Below, piece by piece: positions 34,236 through 45,375 of a stretch of 64,000 nucleotides of DNA. The notes under the pieces were generated by a model that ran no database searches, had not been told where the DNA came from, and worked only from the letters and a program-made list of their open reading frames with translations. Source of the stretch: Ascaphus truei (lineage: Eukaryota > Chordata > Amphibia > Anura > Ascaphidae); contig CM071579.1 of the NCBI GenBank assembly GCA_036426205.1, positions 15,259,576 through 15,323,575 of the forward strand, written 5' to 3'. Position 1 is the stretch's first letter, and every line of letters begins with the position of its first letter. Made by a program: the position numbers and the translations under genes.

Positions 34236-35590
34236 CTTAAAAAAATATGTTACCAGGAATTAATACATTGAGAGTTACCTCTCGTTTTCAAGTACAGGTG
34301 CAAGTGCTGGTTCTGTTCTGCTTGCCTTGCGAGTTCTGCACGGTATCCTCTCCATAGCCACAAGTTTCCAGCGGCCAGACTAATTGCCCATAGGATTAAC
34401 ACAGCGGGGGTCCCTCCGTTTTTAATGGGACTGGCGCTGTGTGTATCCTTCTGGTTCCACCTGTCTGTAAGAGGCGCGCAGTAAGAGAGAGACTGAATCA
34501 GTCACTCAACCTGCACGCCTCTATCGTGATCGCTGGGCTTTAATTTTATTTAAAAAACATATTATTGAAGCAAGGGGTCTCCAGAGCTAAACCGCTTTGA
34601 TTTCAGGTCCGGGATCGCTTTGATTTACAGGCCCCGTTATGGGGTGCGGTATCACAGCGGCCATGTTTAAATTCTCCCAAGTCATGGCCCACGTGTTCAG
34701 GAGATTTAAACAATGTAGAGGGATACCGGCACTCCACATGGTATATCTCCCAATTTGATTGGTTGTAGTACCATGTGATTGCAGCCATTTTTTCAAAGGA
34801 TGTGACATCATCCCTTTAGGATGTCACATGGTACTCTAACCAATCCGATTGGTGTAGTACCATGTGATGGCAGCTATTTTTTTTCTCGTGACATCATCTT
34901 AATGGGAAGAAACATATCCTTCCTGATTGGCTGGCTTCCCTCCCTTTTGATGATGTAACATCCTCTGCTTTGTTTAAATCTCCCAATAACGTGGGCCATG
35001 ACATGGGAGAATATAAACATGGCCGCTGGCATACCAGCACCCCTTAACGGGTCCTGTAACTCGGGAAGCAGAGGGTCCCTGACCTGAAATCAATTATGTT
35101 AAGCTCCGGAGACCCCCTGATACAATAATATGTTATTTTAAAAAAAGCCCCACAATCGCCTGTTACAGACACGTGCAACCCGGTAGGATTCATACACCAC
35201 GAGTCCCAATAAAATGGAGGGACTCCCGCTGTGTTAATCCGATGGGCCATTACAGCCTACTGTGAACTATCAAGCAGAGTGTCCGCGAGATGGTCGCGGA
35301 TTTCCTCGGACAGCGGAACAGAACCGGCAGTTGCACCTGTATGTCCTGGGCACAGAGTTATGATGACAAATACATGGTTACATTAAGTGAACAGGGTATA
35401 CATTATAGAGAAGCCATTGCATGCACAGTTAGAGATAATATATATTATAGGCATATGTAACGGTTACAGACCAGATTAAAATGTGAGACAGCTTTAGTTT
35501 TGAAAGAACCTAAACTGGTGGTGGCTGTGAGCATCTCCGGTAGATTTTTCCAGTTGTGGGGTGCCCGGGACATGTGCTGCAAAGCCTTGG
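34236..35590 (-). mobile_element. L2-like LINE 3' end, split by a TA-flanked element
   Basis: Minus-strand L2-like 3' sequence occupies 35590 to 35342 and resumes at 34292 to 34236 with ACTTGAAAACGAGAGGTAAC and the A/T tail. The interruption is exactly the 1045-bp element at 34295-35339. The C-terminal coding end (GGTTC-TTTCAAAACTAAAGC) is included at 35495-35520. Confidence 0.75.
34295..35339. mobile_element. TA-flanked fold-back transposon
   Basis: Ends are CAGGTGCAAGTGCTGGTTCT and, reversed, CAGGTGCAACTGCCGGTTCT, both continuing GTTC, with TA at 34293-34294 and 35340-35341. The TA duplication suggests Tc1/mariner. Inside lie inverted arms of the AGCAGGGGGTC module (about 34568-34720 and 34975-35135), and between them two diverged direct copies of GTACCATGTGATnGCAGC text (34770-34885). 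There is no transposase. Confidence 0.75.
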
Positions 35591-35875
35591 TCAAATAAGT
35601 ACTTCAGTTAAAATTAGATATAACTCTCCTTCTTATAAGTTAAAATTAATGTCATCACACAAGTTGAAAGTGTATATCATCTCATGATGTTGCATCTAAC
35701 TTTGAAGCTGTATCTAAATAAACTTCAGTTTCTCAAAAACAGATATTTTTCAATTAAAACTCAATTCGCTTCTAAACACAATAATTTCTTACAGATGCTC
35801 TAGACTTTAATAACAAGTAAGGTGATATTGTATATTTTCAAGGTCAAGGCATGATTGTGTGGGGAAAGGAGTTTA

Positions 35876-35876
35876 T

Positions 35877-35922
<46 letters not shown>

Positions 35923-35935
35923 ATATATATATAAA
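35876..35935. repeat. AT microsatellite
   Basis: A nearly pure TA dinucleotide run with a short GGATAT interruption near its end. Open frames with YIYIYI are artefacts. Confidence 0.95.
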
Positions 35936-36431
35936 GTTAAACTCAAGGGTTATAAAAATGAATAGCACAGAGTTTGTGTCATTTGTTAAACTGTCAACAG
36001 AAGAGAAAGTTAATGCTTTCGTGCAAATAAGAAATAAACAGTCTTTTATAAGAAATGTCAAGACAGTGGCTGCACTAAACTCAAGCACAGTGATATAATG
36101 CAAAGAGAATGCCAAATGTAGGCGCATAAAATGAATTCATAACATCAAATGTGAACTCCACCGGAAGAGAACAAGGTCATTGCTTAGTTTCCTTCAGTAT
36201 CTTCTATGTAAGAATAATTTCAAATACAGTAAAGCTTACCAGCCTTTCATCTTCCTGCTGTACATAGCATAAGCACCAACTACAATTATGGTATAATGGC
36301 AGAGAATTACAGAGTGCACCTGCAAGAAGCTGCACAAGCAGGGCCGCTGAAAGCTTTCCTGGGACCAGGACTAGAGTTTCCATGCCTCCCCCCCTAAAAC
36401 AAAATTCCCCCGAAAAACTATTTCCTCCCCA

Positions 36432-36755
36432 AAAATTAACAGGTTTTCCCCTAGAGAGGAAGCAGGGGGTCTCCAGAGCTGAACCATATTCATTTGAGCT
36501 CCTGGGAACCCCTGCTTCCTGAGATACTTACCTCAGGGGGTGCAGGTATCCCCTGCTTATGTTTTACCTGTCCCATCACATGGGCCAATAGGAAACCGTG
36601 ACATCATAGGCGGCTTCCTATTGGCCCATGTGACCGGGGGATTTAAACCTGAGCAGATACCGGCACCCACTAAAGGAGGAAAGTATCTCAGGAAGCATGG
36701 GGTCCCCGGAGCTGACATTAATGGGGTTCAGCTCTGGAAATCCCCTGCTTCAAAC
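36432..36755. mobile_element. fold-back element, short
   Basis: Left text GGAAGCAGGGGGTCTCCAGA and right text ending TCTGGAAATCCCCTGCTTC are inverted. The centre is a nested palindrome with CATGGGCCAATAGGAA and TTCCTATTGGCCCATG arms (36576-36635). It is the same module as at 12.33, 34.57 and 41.53 kb, but no target duplication was found. Confidence 0.65.
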
Positions 36756-37137
36756 CCACTACTATTAAAAAAAAAAATTAAAAAAAGGAAAGCAGCTGTG
36801 CTACTACAGCTTCCTTCTTGTTGCCTTTTTAAATTGGGAGGTTTTTTTTCATTTTGCTGTATGGTCAGGACCTACTAATGTTGTTTCCCCTCATACAGAG
36901 GTAAACGGGAAGGTTCAAAGTGTAGTGATACTGTACGACCTGCAAATTTGGTCATGCCTTGACGTGGTATGCAGGCTTATGACGCTTTGGCCAAAGGGTT
37001 TAACTAAATGACCAAGAAAATATTATTATTGAAGTATTTCACTTTATACTTATTACCATATATGTTTTATCAATTGGATGTAGCATTGGGCTCTCCTGTC
37101 TTTTGTTGTATTACATCAGTAGCACTCCTTTTGATAT

Positions 37138-37162
37138 AAATATATATATATATATATATATG
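37138..37162. repeat. AT microsatellite
   Basis: TA dinucleotide run of about 25 bp. Confidence 0.9.
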
Positions 37163-37820
37163 ATGTGGTGGGTGTTGCGGTTTGAGCTTGCTGGGAAGGT
37201 GTGTGCTAATTCCTTCTTGCCGCCCTCCCTAGACCTGTTGCCCCTAGGTGATGTCATGAGACAGTTATGCCTTGGGACGGCCTGCATACACATTTGTGCA
37301 CGTTCTCGAATTAAAACTGAAACTTCCAGAACAAAATTCATTGCATCTGCCAAAAGACACGCTTCCTGGTTTATCTCTCACAGAACAAGAGCTAAAGATT
37401 GGTTGCAACAATGAAGACACAAGGATTCTGGGCATATTTATTTAAGCCGTGCTCGGATACCTGGAAAGCAGCCAGACATATTCCTTGCACCATCAAAACA
37501 ATAGTCTGTAGGCGTCCCAGTGGTGAATTACATCGTAATAATATATATTTTGTATAGTTAAATAGAGTATTTACTGTTGTGTCAGTCATATTGTACATGG
37601 TATATGGTGACACCAGAGGGGAACTACACCCCACAGTGTGAAGCCAGAAAGGGGGGAACCTGGAGCTGCAACCACAACCCTACTTTCCATATACCTGCCC
37701 ATAAGGTGCCTTTTAGCACTGAAAGGCGTTTAAACCGATGGGCTGGCGGTAAGGTGTGTTGGGGAAGAAGACGGCTTGGTAAATATAAGCCTAGATGTCA
37801 TACACTGGACAAGTTAAAGT

Positions 37821-38106
37821 AGGGGGGCACAACTGCAGCCTTCAAGCCCCCCCCCATCAGGTCCGATTTTCAGGATATCTCAGCTTCAGCACAGGTGGTT
37901 CAATCAGAGGCTCGGTCTAAGACTAAGTCTCTGATTGAGACACCTGTGCTGAAGCAGGGACTGATTGAACCACCTGCACTTAAGCAGGGACTGATTGAAC
38001 CACCTGTACTGAAGCAAAAACTGATTGAGACACCTGTCCTGAAGCAGGTATATCCTGAAAACCAGACCTGTTGGGGGGGCTTGAGGACGGGAATTGAGCC
38101 CCCTCC
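37821..38106. mobile_element. hAT-like MITE with internal 30-bp repeats
   Basis: Ends GGGGGGCACAACTGCAGCC and, reversed, GGGGGCTCAATTCCCGTCC both continue TTCAAG/CTCAAG-CCCCCC. The interior shares the CTGCTTCAG and GATATCCTGAAAA text of the hAT MITE at 24471. Exactly four 30-bp units, CTGATTGAnnCACCTGTnCT plus GAAGCAGGGA, fill 37931-38050. No clear 8-bp duplication was identified. Confidence 0.65.
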
Positions 38107-38109
38107 CTG

Positions 38110-40074
38110 CTATTTACTGGACTCCGGATGTAATTTGTTTATCCTTTTTGAAACATAATTGCGAAATGCTTTGTGGGGTTTTATTTTGTTCCCTGTGGAT
38201 TAATAGAAATGTTGTGTGAGTAGTGGGTATATACTGTACACCAGTATAGCATTAAATAAAGGACATGATCACGAATGGACATACAGTACTGTATATCTTT
38301 TTTTTAAATTATTAAATCTACAGTAGTTACCATATAATCTGTGCCTGCAGCATACACAGCCACCAATTTAATCTTTTAATAGTCATTTCTTCTTTTGGCA
38401 AGGATTTTAAATACTGTAGAAGAGTGGACAAGTGTGATGGATTATGGGATGTTATTATTGTTCTTCCTACTTAGCTGGCAACATTTGAAGGATCTTCAAA
38501 TTCAAATCTTCAAACACATTAGATCTTCCTTTTTCATAAAGAGATAGCCTTTTATTGTTACTTGAAAGAGTCTCGAGTGTACTTAGTTCGCATATTTCAT
38601 TCAGTAACTAATGGAGCATGGTGGGTGATTAATATTTGTGTCAATCAGGAGATACTACACCATACACTCATGCAGTGTTGTGTAAATGTTGCTTAGAGGC
38701 ATGGATTCCACCATTTTTTCCCCTCTAATAACCATCTAGATGCGTGAAGAAGCACATTTGCATCTCTAATAAGATACAAAATCTCATTATAAAGCTGTCT
38801 TTGTTGCCGTGGAACACCCTGAAGGGTTCTCCAACATGTACATAGATTCTTTTCAGTTTTACATTTATAGTAAATCTAAGCTTTGCTGGCATTTGGTTAC
38901 ATGACAGGAATCTTATTTCTTATATAAACCGGAGTAGTTCAGAAAACGCACAGTACTTATACATATATTTTGCTCACAGGTTTTACCATGTTTTACCACT
39001 GATTCTCACCTGAGATAAAATTGGAAACAGGAGGCATCATTTTCATACAGTAGGTACACATTACAACTTGTATCTGCTACTAATTTCATGGTACAAAGAG
39101 AAAAAAAAATAGAAAGATCTCATAATCTTGTATTCAAATTAAAACATTCTGTGTTGCAGCTGTAGTGTGTAATGCATAATCTTAAATAACCTGATCAGGC
39201 ATAACAAGCTAAAAATGCTTGGGCATAATTGTTATGCTTAATAACTCGACCCATTGGCAAACTCTTGCATAGGTTTCATAAAGCAGCCCTGAGCTATAAA
39301 AATGTTATTACATCTTTAATGAACTGCAAAATCCAATTTAAAAGTTTTCCACAAGCACATAAAGTGGCCTTAAGGATTATGACATACCTTTGAAGTTAAT
39401 TTTGATGATGGCCCTTCTAGAATATTGTACTTCATATATATTTAAAATATTGACTTCATCTCTGTTTGTTGGAGTCAGAACTTGATTGAGGACACAGGTC
39501 TTGGAGACCAGGACAAAGGATATCAGTGTATATAACAGTTAAAAATATTTAGTCAATGCAGACATTTTTTCCCCCAGCTCTAAACAGGTATACAAATACA
39601 CTAATTTATCAGTGAAAATTATGTGTCCAAACTAGTTGACGTAATTGATATCTTCAAGAGAGGTAGCAAAATATTGGTGATACAAGTTTCTAAATTAATA
39701 TTGAAAGACTTTTGTGGCAAATGTATCTTATGGGGTTTCAGTTTCTGCTCTGTAGCAGGTGAAATGTACTTAATCCTTATTGGGTAAACGCTAATAAATA
39801 ATCAATGAGAGGCAAAGGTACCTTTCAGTAGGTCCGCGAAAGACATTGTCACATTATATAAATGGCTTGCCATAATAAAAAGAACAGTGTACACAGTAGA
39901 TCACACTAGTCCGTAATTGTTGAGTGCTACATCTTGTCTATGAATATACTGATGTATCCATGTTCATGGAATTCATAAAAGTCCTGCTACAACCCCTTGA
40001 CACAGCAAATTTATTTATACATTTGCTTAGTTAGTTTCTGAATTAGTGCTAATATTGTACAGCGAATACATTTG
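38110..40074. other. intronic sequence, no recognised feature
   Basis: Ordinary AT-rich intron. No exon-like frame with splice sites and no repeat boundary was recognised. Confidence 0.4.
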
Positions 40075-40132
40075 ACATATATACATATATATAATATATA
40101 ATATATATATATATATATAATATATACTATAT

Positions 40133-40163
<31 letters not shown>

Positions 40164-40300
40164 ATATAATATATATGATATATCTAATTATACTGTACAC
40201 ACACACTATTGATGTATTCCTGTACAATATTACATACATCTAATATATATAATATATAATATATATATAATATATATATACTATATATTATAATATCTTA
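40075..40300. repeat. AT-rich microsatellite cluster
   Basis: TATATA runs with irregular TAATATA steps, interrupted at 40184-40240 by a short ordinary segment with ACACACAC. Self-complementary throughout. Confidence 0.9.
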
Positions 40301-41290
40301 GTATGGATCTATATATTCATCAGTCAGTCATGTAGATTGTAGAGAGTGGAAACAGAAAAGGCTGGCTAGTTTTAGATAAGTTTGTAGTTAAAATATCATT
40401 GCTAGGTTGTGGGGAAAACCTCCTTGAAATGATATGTGGTGGAATGTACACTGATTCTAAGTATCTCTGTACAATTGCAACCCCGCAAAGCTTTTCCTAA
40501 ATTAGAGAAAATGAAACTTTCAGCAGCCCAAATCTGAAGACTTGCATCATGTCGCCAAAGTTTATTCAGCACATTGTCTGCCTCTAAAACCATCGAATCC
40601 AACCAAAAAAGTCTCTATGCGTTGTACTTTCTTCATAGATGTTTGGTGGGTGTTGGGGGATAGATGACATTAGGGCTCAGCTGCCTTCTTCAGCATTGAT
40701 CTATAGAAACACACAATGCTAGTACAGTACAAAACCCTTAGGGGTCGTAAAAAAAAGGCTGTAACATTTTTAGCGTTACGTTATTGTCGTTTAACAAATC
40801 AATATCCATAACATGTATTCCCAAAGGGGCATAGAATTACGATTCACCTGAAAAATAGCGAATCTATAAGTTTGAACAGCCGTTTGGCTTACTGATATGA
40901 AATCATATGGTAATGAGCAGTTAACAGTTAATTGTTAACCTAACAACGGAGATCCTCAGACCTCTGTCCATTTTAGTGCATGATAACAACGCTACGATAT
41001 TTAAGACCTTCCAAAAGCTGGCGTTGTCTACATTCAGACCCTGTTTATCAGTGTGTTGTTTCTACAAATAGCACACACGGGAAGAAGGCAGGTCTTACAT
41101 GAATGTATTGAGTTTAGGACATAACCCTTTTCTTTACATATGGTTACTAACATATATACGATGGAACATATAAATGGCTGAAACACATCAACAGATGCAG
41201 TAATGTAATGAACTATACTATGTTTAGTAATGATTAAAGGGAATGTACAATATGTTTGTGGGGCTACTACAGTATATATTAATATATACG

Positions 41291-42300
41291 AGCCTATGCA
41301 CTAAAGTCTGATAGAAAAAAATCGCCATTGATTTTTGCTATCACGGTATCCAGAAATCCCGAATACCATTGATAGCAACATTTGCATAAATGGCGAGTAG
41401 CCGGCGACGTGAAGCTCGACCCTCTGAAAAGGGCTCACCTGGCGAGTTCTTTTCTGCTGCAGTGAGAGAGAGCCACCTCTCTCTGCGCAAATCTCGGCTG
41501 AAGTTTTTTAATTCAAATTAATAGTGTAGATGAGCAGGGGGTCCCCAGAGAAGAACTGCTTGGTTTCAGGTTTTGGGACCCCCTTCAAGCCCCGTTATGG
41601 AGTGCCGGTATCTCCTATGCATTTGATTTCCACAGTCACGTGACGCGGGACATTTCAATGCATAGGAGATATCGGCACCCCATAACGGAGCCTGTATCTT
41701 GGGAAGAAGGGGGTCCCTGGACCTCAAATCAACAAGGTTCTGCTCCGGTGACCCCCTGCTACAATACACTACTAATGCAATTTATATTAAAATATGTAAT
41801 ATTCAAAATATGTAATAACCACCCCCTATGCCCACCCCACCCCCTATGCCCCCACAGAAAACATTTTTATATTTTTAACACAAGATTGATAACAGAGGCT
41901 GGCGGGTGTCCCAGGGTGGTCCCCATGGGTGTCCTGGGGTCCTCAGGTGGTCCCTGTGGGTGCCTGTGGGCCCTCAGGTGGTCCCCTAGGGGGCTCAGGG
42001 TGCCCTTGGGTGGTCCCCATGAGTTTCAAAGGGCTACCATGTGGTCCCTGTGGTTGTCCGGGGGTTCCCAGGTCATATCCACAGGTGTCTAGGGTTCCTC
42101 GGGTGGTTTCCATGGGTGTCTGGGGCCCTCAGGTGATTCCCATGGGTGTCTGGGGGCCCCACAGGGGTGTCTGGGTTGTCCCCGTGGATGTCCGAGAGTC
42201 CTCTGGTGGTTCCTATGGGCATCTGGGGGTCCTTGGGTGGTTCCTATGGGCATCTGGGGGTCCTCGGGTAGTCTCTGTGGGTCCTCGCTGGCCTGCAGTA
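41291..42300 (+). mobile_element. fold-back transposon with internal minisatellite
   Basis: It starts AGCCTATGCACTAAAG, continues with TCGCCATTG and a GCAGTGAGAGAGAGCC block, then a palindrome at 41527-41763 centred on GTCACGTGAC (41635-41644), then a GT-rich minisatellite. 12879-14097 has the same order in reverse. The right end is not defined. No transposase is seen. Confidence 0.65.
41890..42295. repeat. GC-rich minisatellite inside a transposon
   Basis: The repeated text is GGGTGTCTGGGGnCCTCAGG followed by TGGTCCCnAT, units of about 30-36 bp. It is the complement of the array at 13505-13730. The open frames on both strands are artefacts. Confidence 0.8.
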
Positions 42301-42832
42301 CCAACCCTTTTGTAAAATAAATAAATATGGCATACATTTCAATAAGAAAAGAACAATATAAAGAAACATCCCCCCCCCCACACCAAACAGATGTGGATAA
42401 TAGCTTGTATGCCCATTATTAAATCAAACATTAGCCAGGCAGCATAAAAAAGTAAATAAAACCGTTCTACTTACCCCTGCCATTATGAAGGGCGTCCTCG
42501 TCAGCATACTGCAGGGCCATGCCCTCCGTTGCATCCTCCCAGCATCAGAAGCAGGAGCAGTTCCAGCAGTTAAGGTTGAAGCCTGCTCAGCCATGTGAAC
42601 TGTACACAAGTCTACACTGAAAGGGTTGAGTTTTTCAGTTTATAGTGTGTATTTATTTCAATTTGAAACATTATCACATGCACTTAGAAGACTTTTTACC
42701 AATGCGCAATGTGCATGGGCAATGTGAATTGGAGAACACGTCTCTGAGACATTAAAATCCCTGTTAATAGCGTTGTTACTATTCAGAACGGACGTTTGTT
42801 TTGCATCTCAGTAGCTTTGAGTTTACCCATAA

Positions 42833-43227
42833 TAAAGATGGGCAATTTTGTTTTTGAAAATTTGGATCCGCCTCGGGTCATTGGGTTTCTTTTGTCCGCA
42901 GTTTAAGCCTCAAAACAAGCAAATCACAGCTTTACATTTTTTTTTTTAATTTATTGTAGAGAGCAAACCGAAATCCGTGGCTGGATTATTAAAAATCTGG
43001 ACGAAGATTAATCCGCTGAGGGGAATATCTCACTCTGCACATTAAGCCATTTGCATTTTTAACAATCAAATTCTTAAAAATCCACCCGGATTGTATCCAA
43101 TAGCGGATTTTGGTTGAGCCGCACCAATTTTTTTAGTGCCCAGTTCGCAGACAGATTTTGGTGGGGAGGATGTGGATTTGGTCTAAAAAATCCAGGATGC
43201 AGATTTGGACTTGTTCGTCCACCTCTA
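42833..43227. mobile_element. hAT-like MITE (TAGAGAT family), old copy
   Basis: It begins TAAAGATGGGCAATTTTG and ends TTCGTCCACCTCTA, diverged forms of the family ends at 12462 and 24961. Interior AATCCGC/GCGGATT motifs match. The 8-bp flanks agree at only 5 of 8, as expected of an old copy. Confidence 0.55.
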
Positions 43228-44790
43228 CCCTTTAATTAGATGAAAAATAAGGGTTGTTTCCAATTTCGGGATCGTCGCTTTATTAGCGCAAAAACAACAG
43301 ATCTACCCCTTAAAATCCAGAGTCCATGGAGTCACTCTCTTGAGAATTTAGAGATATTGTATGTTGTGAGTTCTTCACTTTTGTCTCAGATACAATTTTT
43401 TCATCAGGACTTCAGTTTGAAGGGTCAGTGAAGGGAAGAAGAACTGGAAACTGAAGCATAAATCCTGTCAGCTCTTCTCCCTCCCATCACCCCATCCAGT
43501 AGCAATTTTTTTTTGTACTTTGTTTATCGCACTGCCGATTACCTCGTAATTCCCTTTAACTGTCAAGGCCTATAGACCAAAATGAGATTCATGATTAGAT
43601 AGTCCCTGGCAGAATAGCAATTACATGTTCAAGGATAAGACAAATTCAATACCTGAAAAGGTAGAACTTATTGACGACTGAAGCAGTTTTTGATATGTTC
43701 CTACTGTATATGCCATATACCTCAGCCCTTATTGTCTTTTTATTTAATTATTAGATACTTTAGCATTCAGCATGTTCATTTTAAGCATTGAACCCCCAAC
43801 AAAGTCAGTCAGTCAGCATTAAGTGTAGAAGTTGTTGACACACAATGATTGTGTAGAGAGAGAATTGTTTACCATTTTGGCTAATGCCTCTCAATGGGTC
43901 TGCACCTGTATCTATGTGTCATTTTATTTATAGAGCGCACGCAATGCTTTAAAAAAATGCAATTCTGGGAACAAAAAGTACAAACAAGAACAGCAAATGA
44001 ATGACAATATATAGTAATGGAATACACTGCCCCAAAAAGCTTACATCTCTCGGTACAAACACACCTTACCTTACCGTTTTCCCTGCCGCAGATCTCGCTC
44101 TGCAAAGAACTAGAAGTTTGCAGAACTCAATGGAAGAATCATTTTGTCTCACGGGCGACTGAGTTTTTAGCGTTCCGCACCATTCGTGCTACGAATTTGG
44201 CGCTATTAGCAACATAAACCTTTGGAACAAAAGGATGAAGAGCGGATATCATTTTCAAAACATCTTATCCTTGAAGCAAAGCACAAAGTACAGAGGATAG
44301 GATTCCAATTTTTAAATAAACAGTAACACGAAGGATATTTCAATGTTGACCTAAGAATGGTATTTTATTTTTACAACTGTACCGTGGATACTGTGTGGCA
44401 CAAGGACCTCGGCACTAACAAGGTTGAATATTTCAAGACATTAAGTTCATTACTATTCCCAATGTACCTTAAAGGCATATCCGTTCCTCCGTCTGTCTAA
44501 TGTGGCAATTTGTCATCATAAAGCTGCATAATGGCTCACTTTTACCCTCAGATGTTTGCTGCTGAAGGTGCTCTCTGTGTATGCAGATCGCCATTCTAGT
44601 TGAACTTCATAATAGCTCGTTTTATATTCATGACGTTGTTTTTAAATAAACAAGTTCTGCAGTAATTAATCCCGGTGCTGCCCGGTAGACTTTATTTTCC
44701 AGCAGTGAATGGGTTAAGACTGTAATTTCTCCGAGGTATACGCTCTCCCGGGACAGGAAATTAATGACTCCTAATGCTTTCTTATCTCAC
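43228..44790. other. intronic sequence, no recognised feature
   Basis: No exon or repeat boundary was seen. A fragment at 43930-44060 (TATAGAGCGCACGCAATGC, GCCCCAAAAAGCTTAC) has SINE-like wording but no clear ends. Confidence 0.35.
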
Positions 44791-44797
44791 GTATATT

Positions 44798-45375
44798 GCG
44801 CTGTAATACACAGTAGTGTGAGCCGCATAGCAATGCGCTGTAATACACAGTACTGTGACCCACATAGCATTGGGCTGTAATACACAGTAGTGTGACCCAC
44901 ATAGCAATGTGCTGTAATACACAGTAGTGTGAGCCGCATAGCAATGTGCTGTAATACTCAGTAGTGTGACCCACATAGCAATGCGCTGTAATACACAGTA
45001 CTGTGATCCACATAGCAATGCGCCGTAATACACAGTAGTGTGACCCACATAGCAATGCGCTGTAATACACAGTAGTGTGACCCACTGCATTAGGCTATGT
45101 GCTAATAACAGTAGTGTGACCCACATCACAGCACCAATGTGCTGTCATACACATAGTGTAGCACCCACATAAGAACAATGTGTCTGTAATACACAGGTAG
45201 TGTGACGCCACATAGCAATGTGCTGTAATACTACAGTTATGTGAGCCCTCTCTTAATACATGACACAGTAGGTGCATGCATTGCTGTAATACACAGTAGT
45301 GCCTGACCCACATAGCAATTGCTTGTAAGACAGCTTAGTGTAGTGACCCGCATAGCATTGGGCTGTAATACACGG
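44798..45375. repeat. 37-bp minisatellite, about 15 copies
   Basis: The unit is GCTGTAATACACAGTAGTGT followed by GACCCACATAGCAATGT. The first eight units are regular; from about 45085 indels become frequent. Confidence 0.9.
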
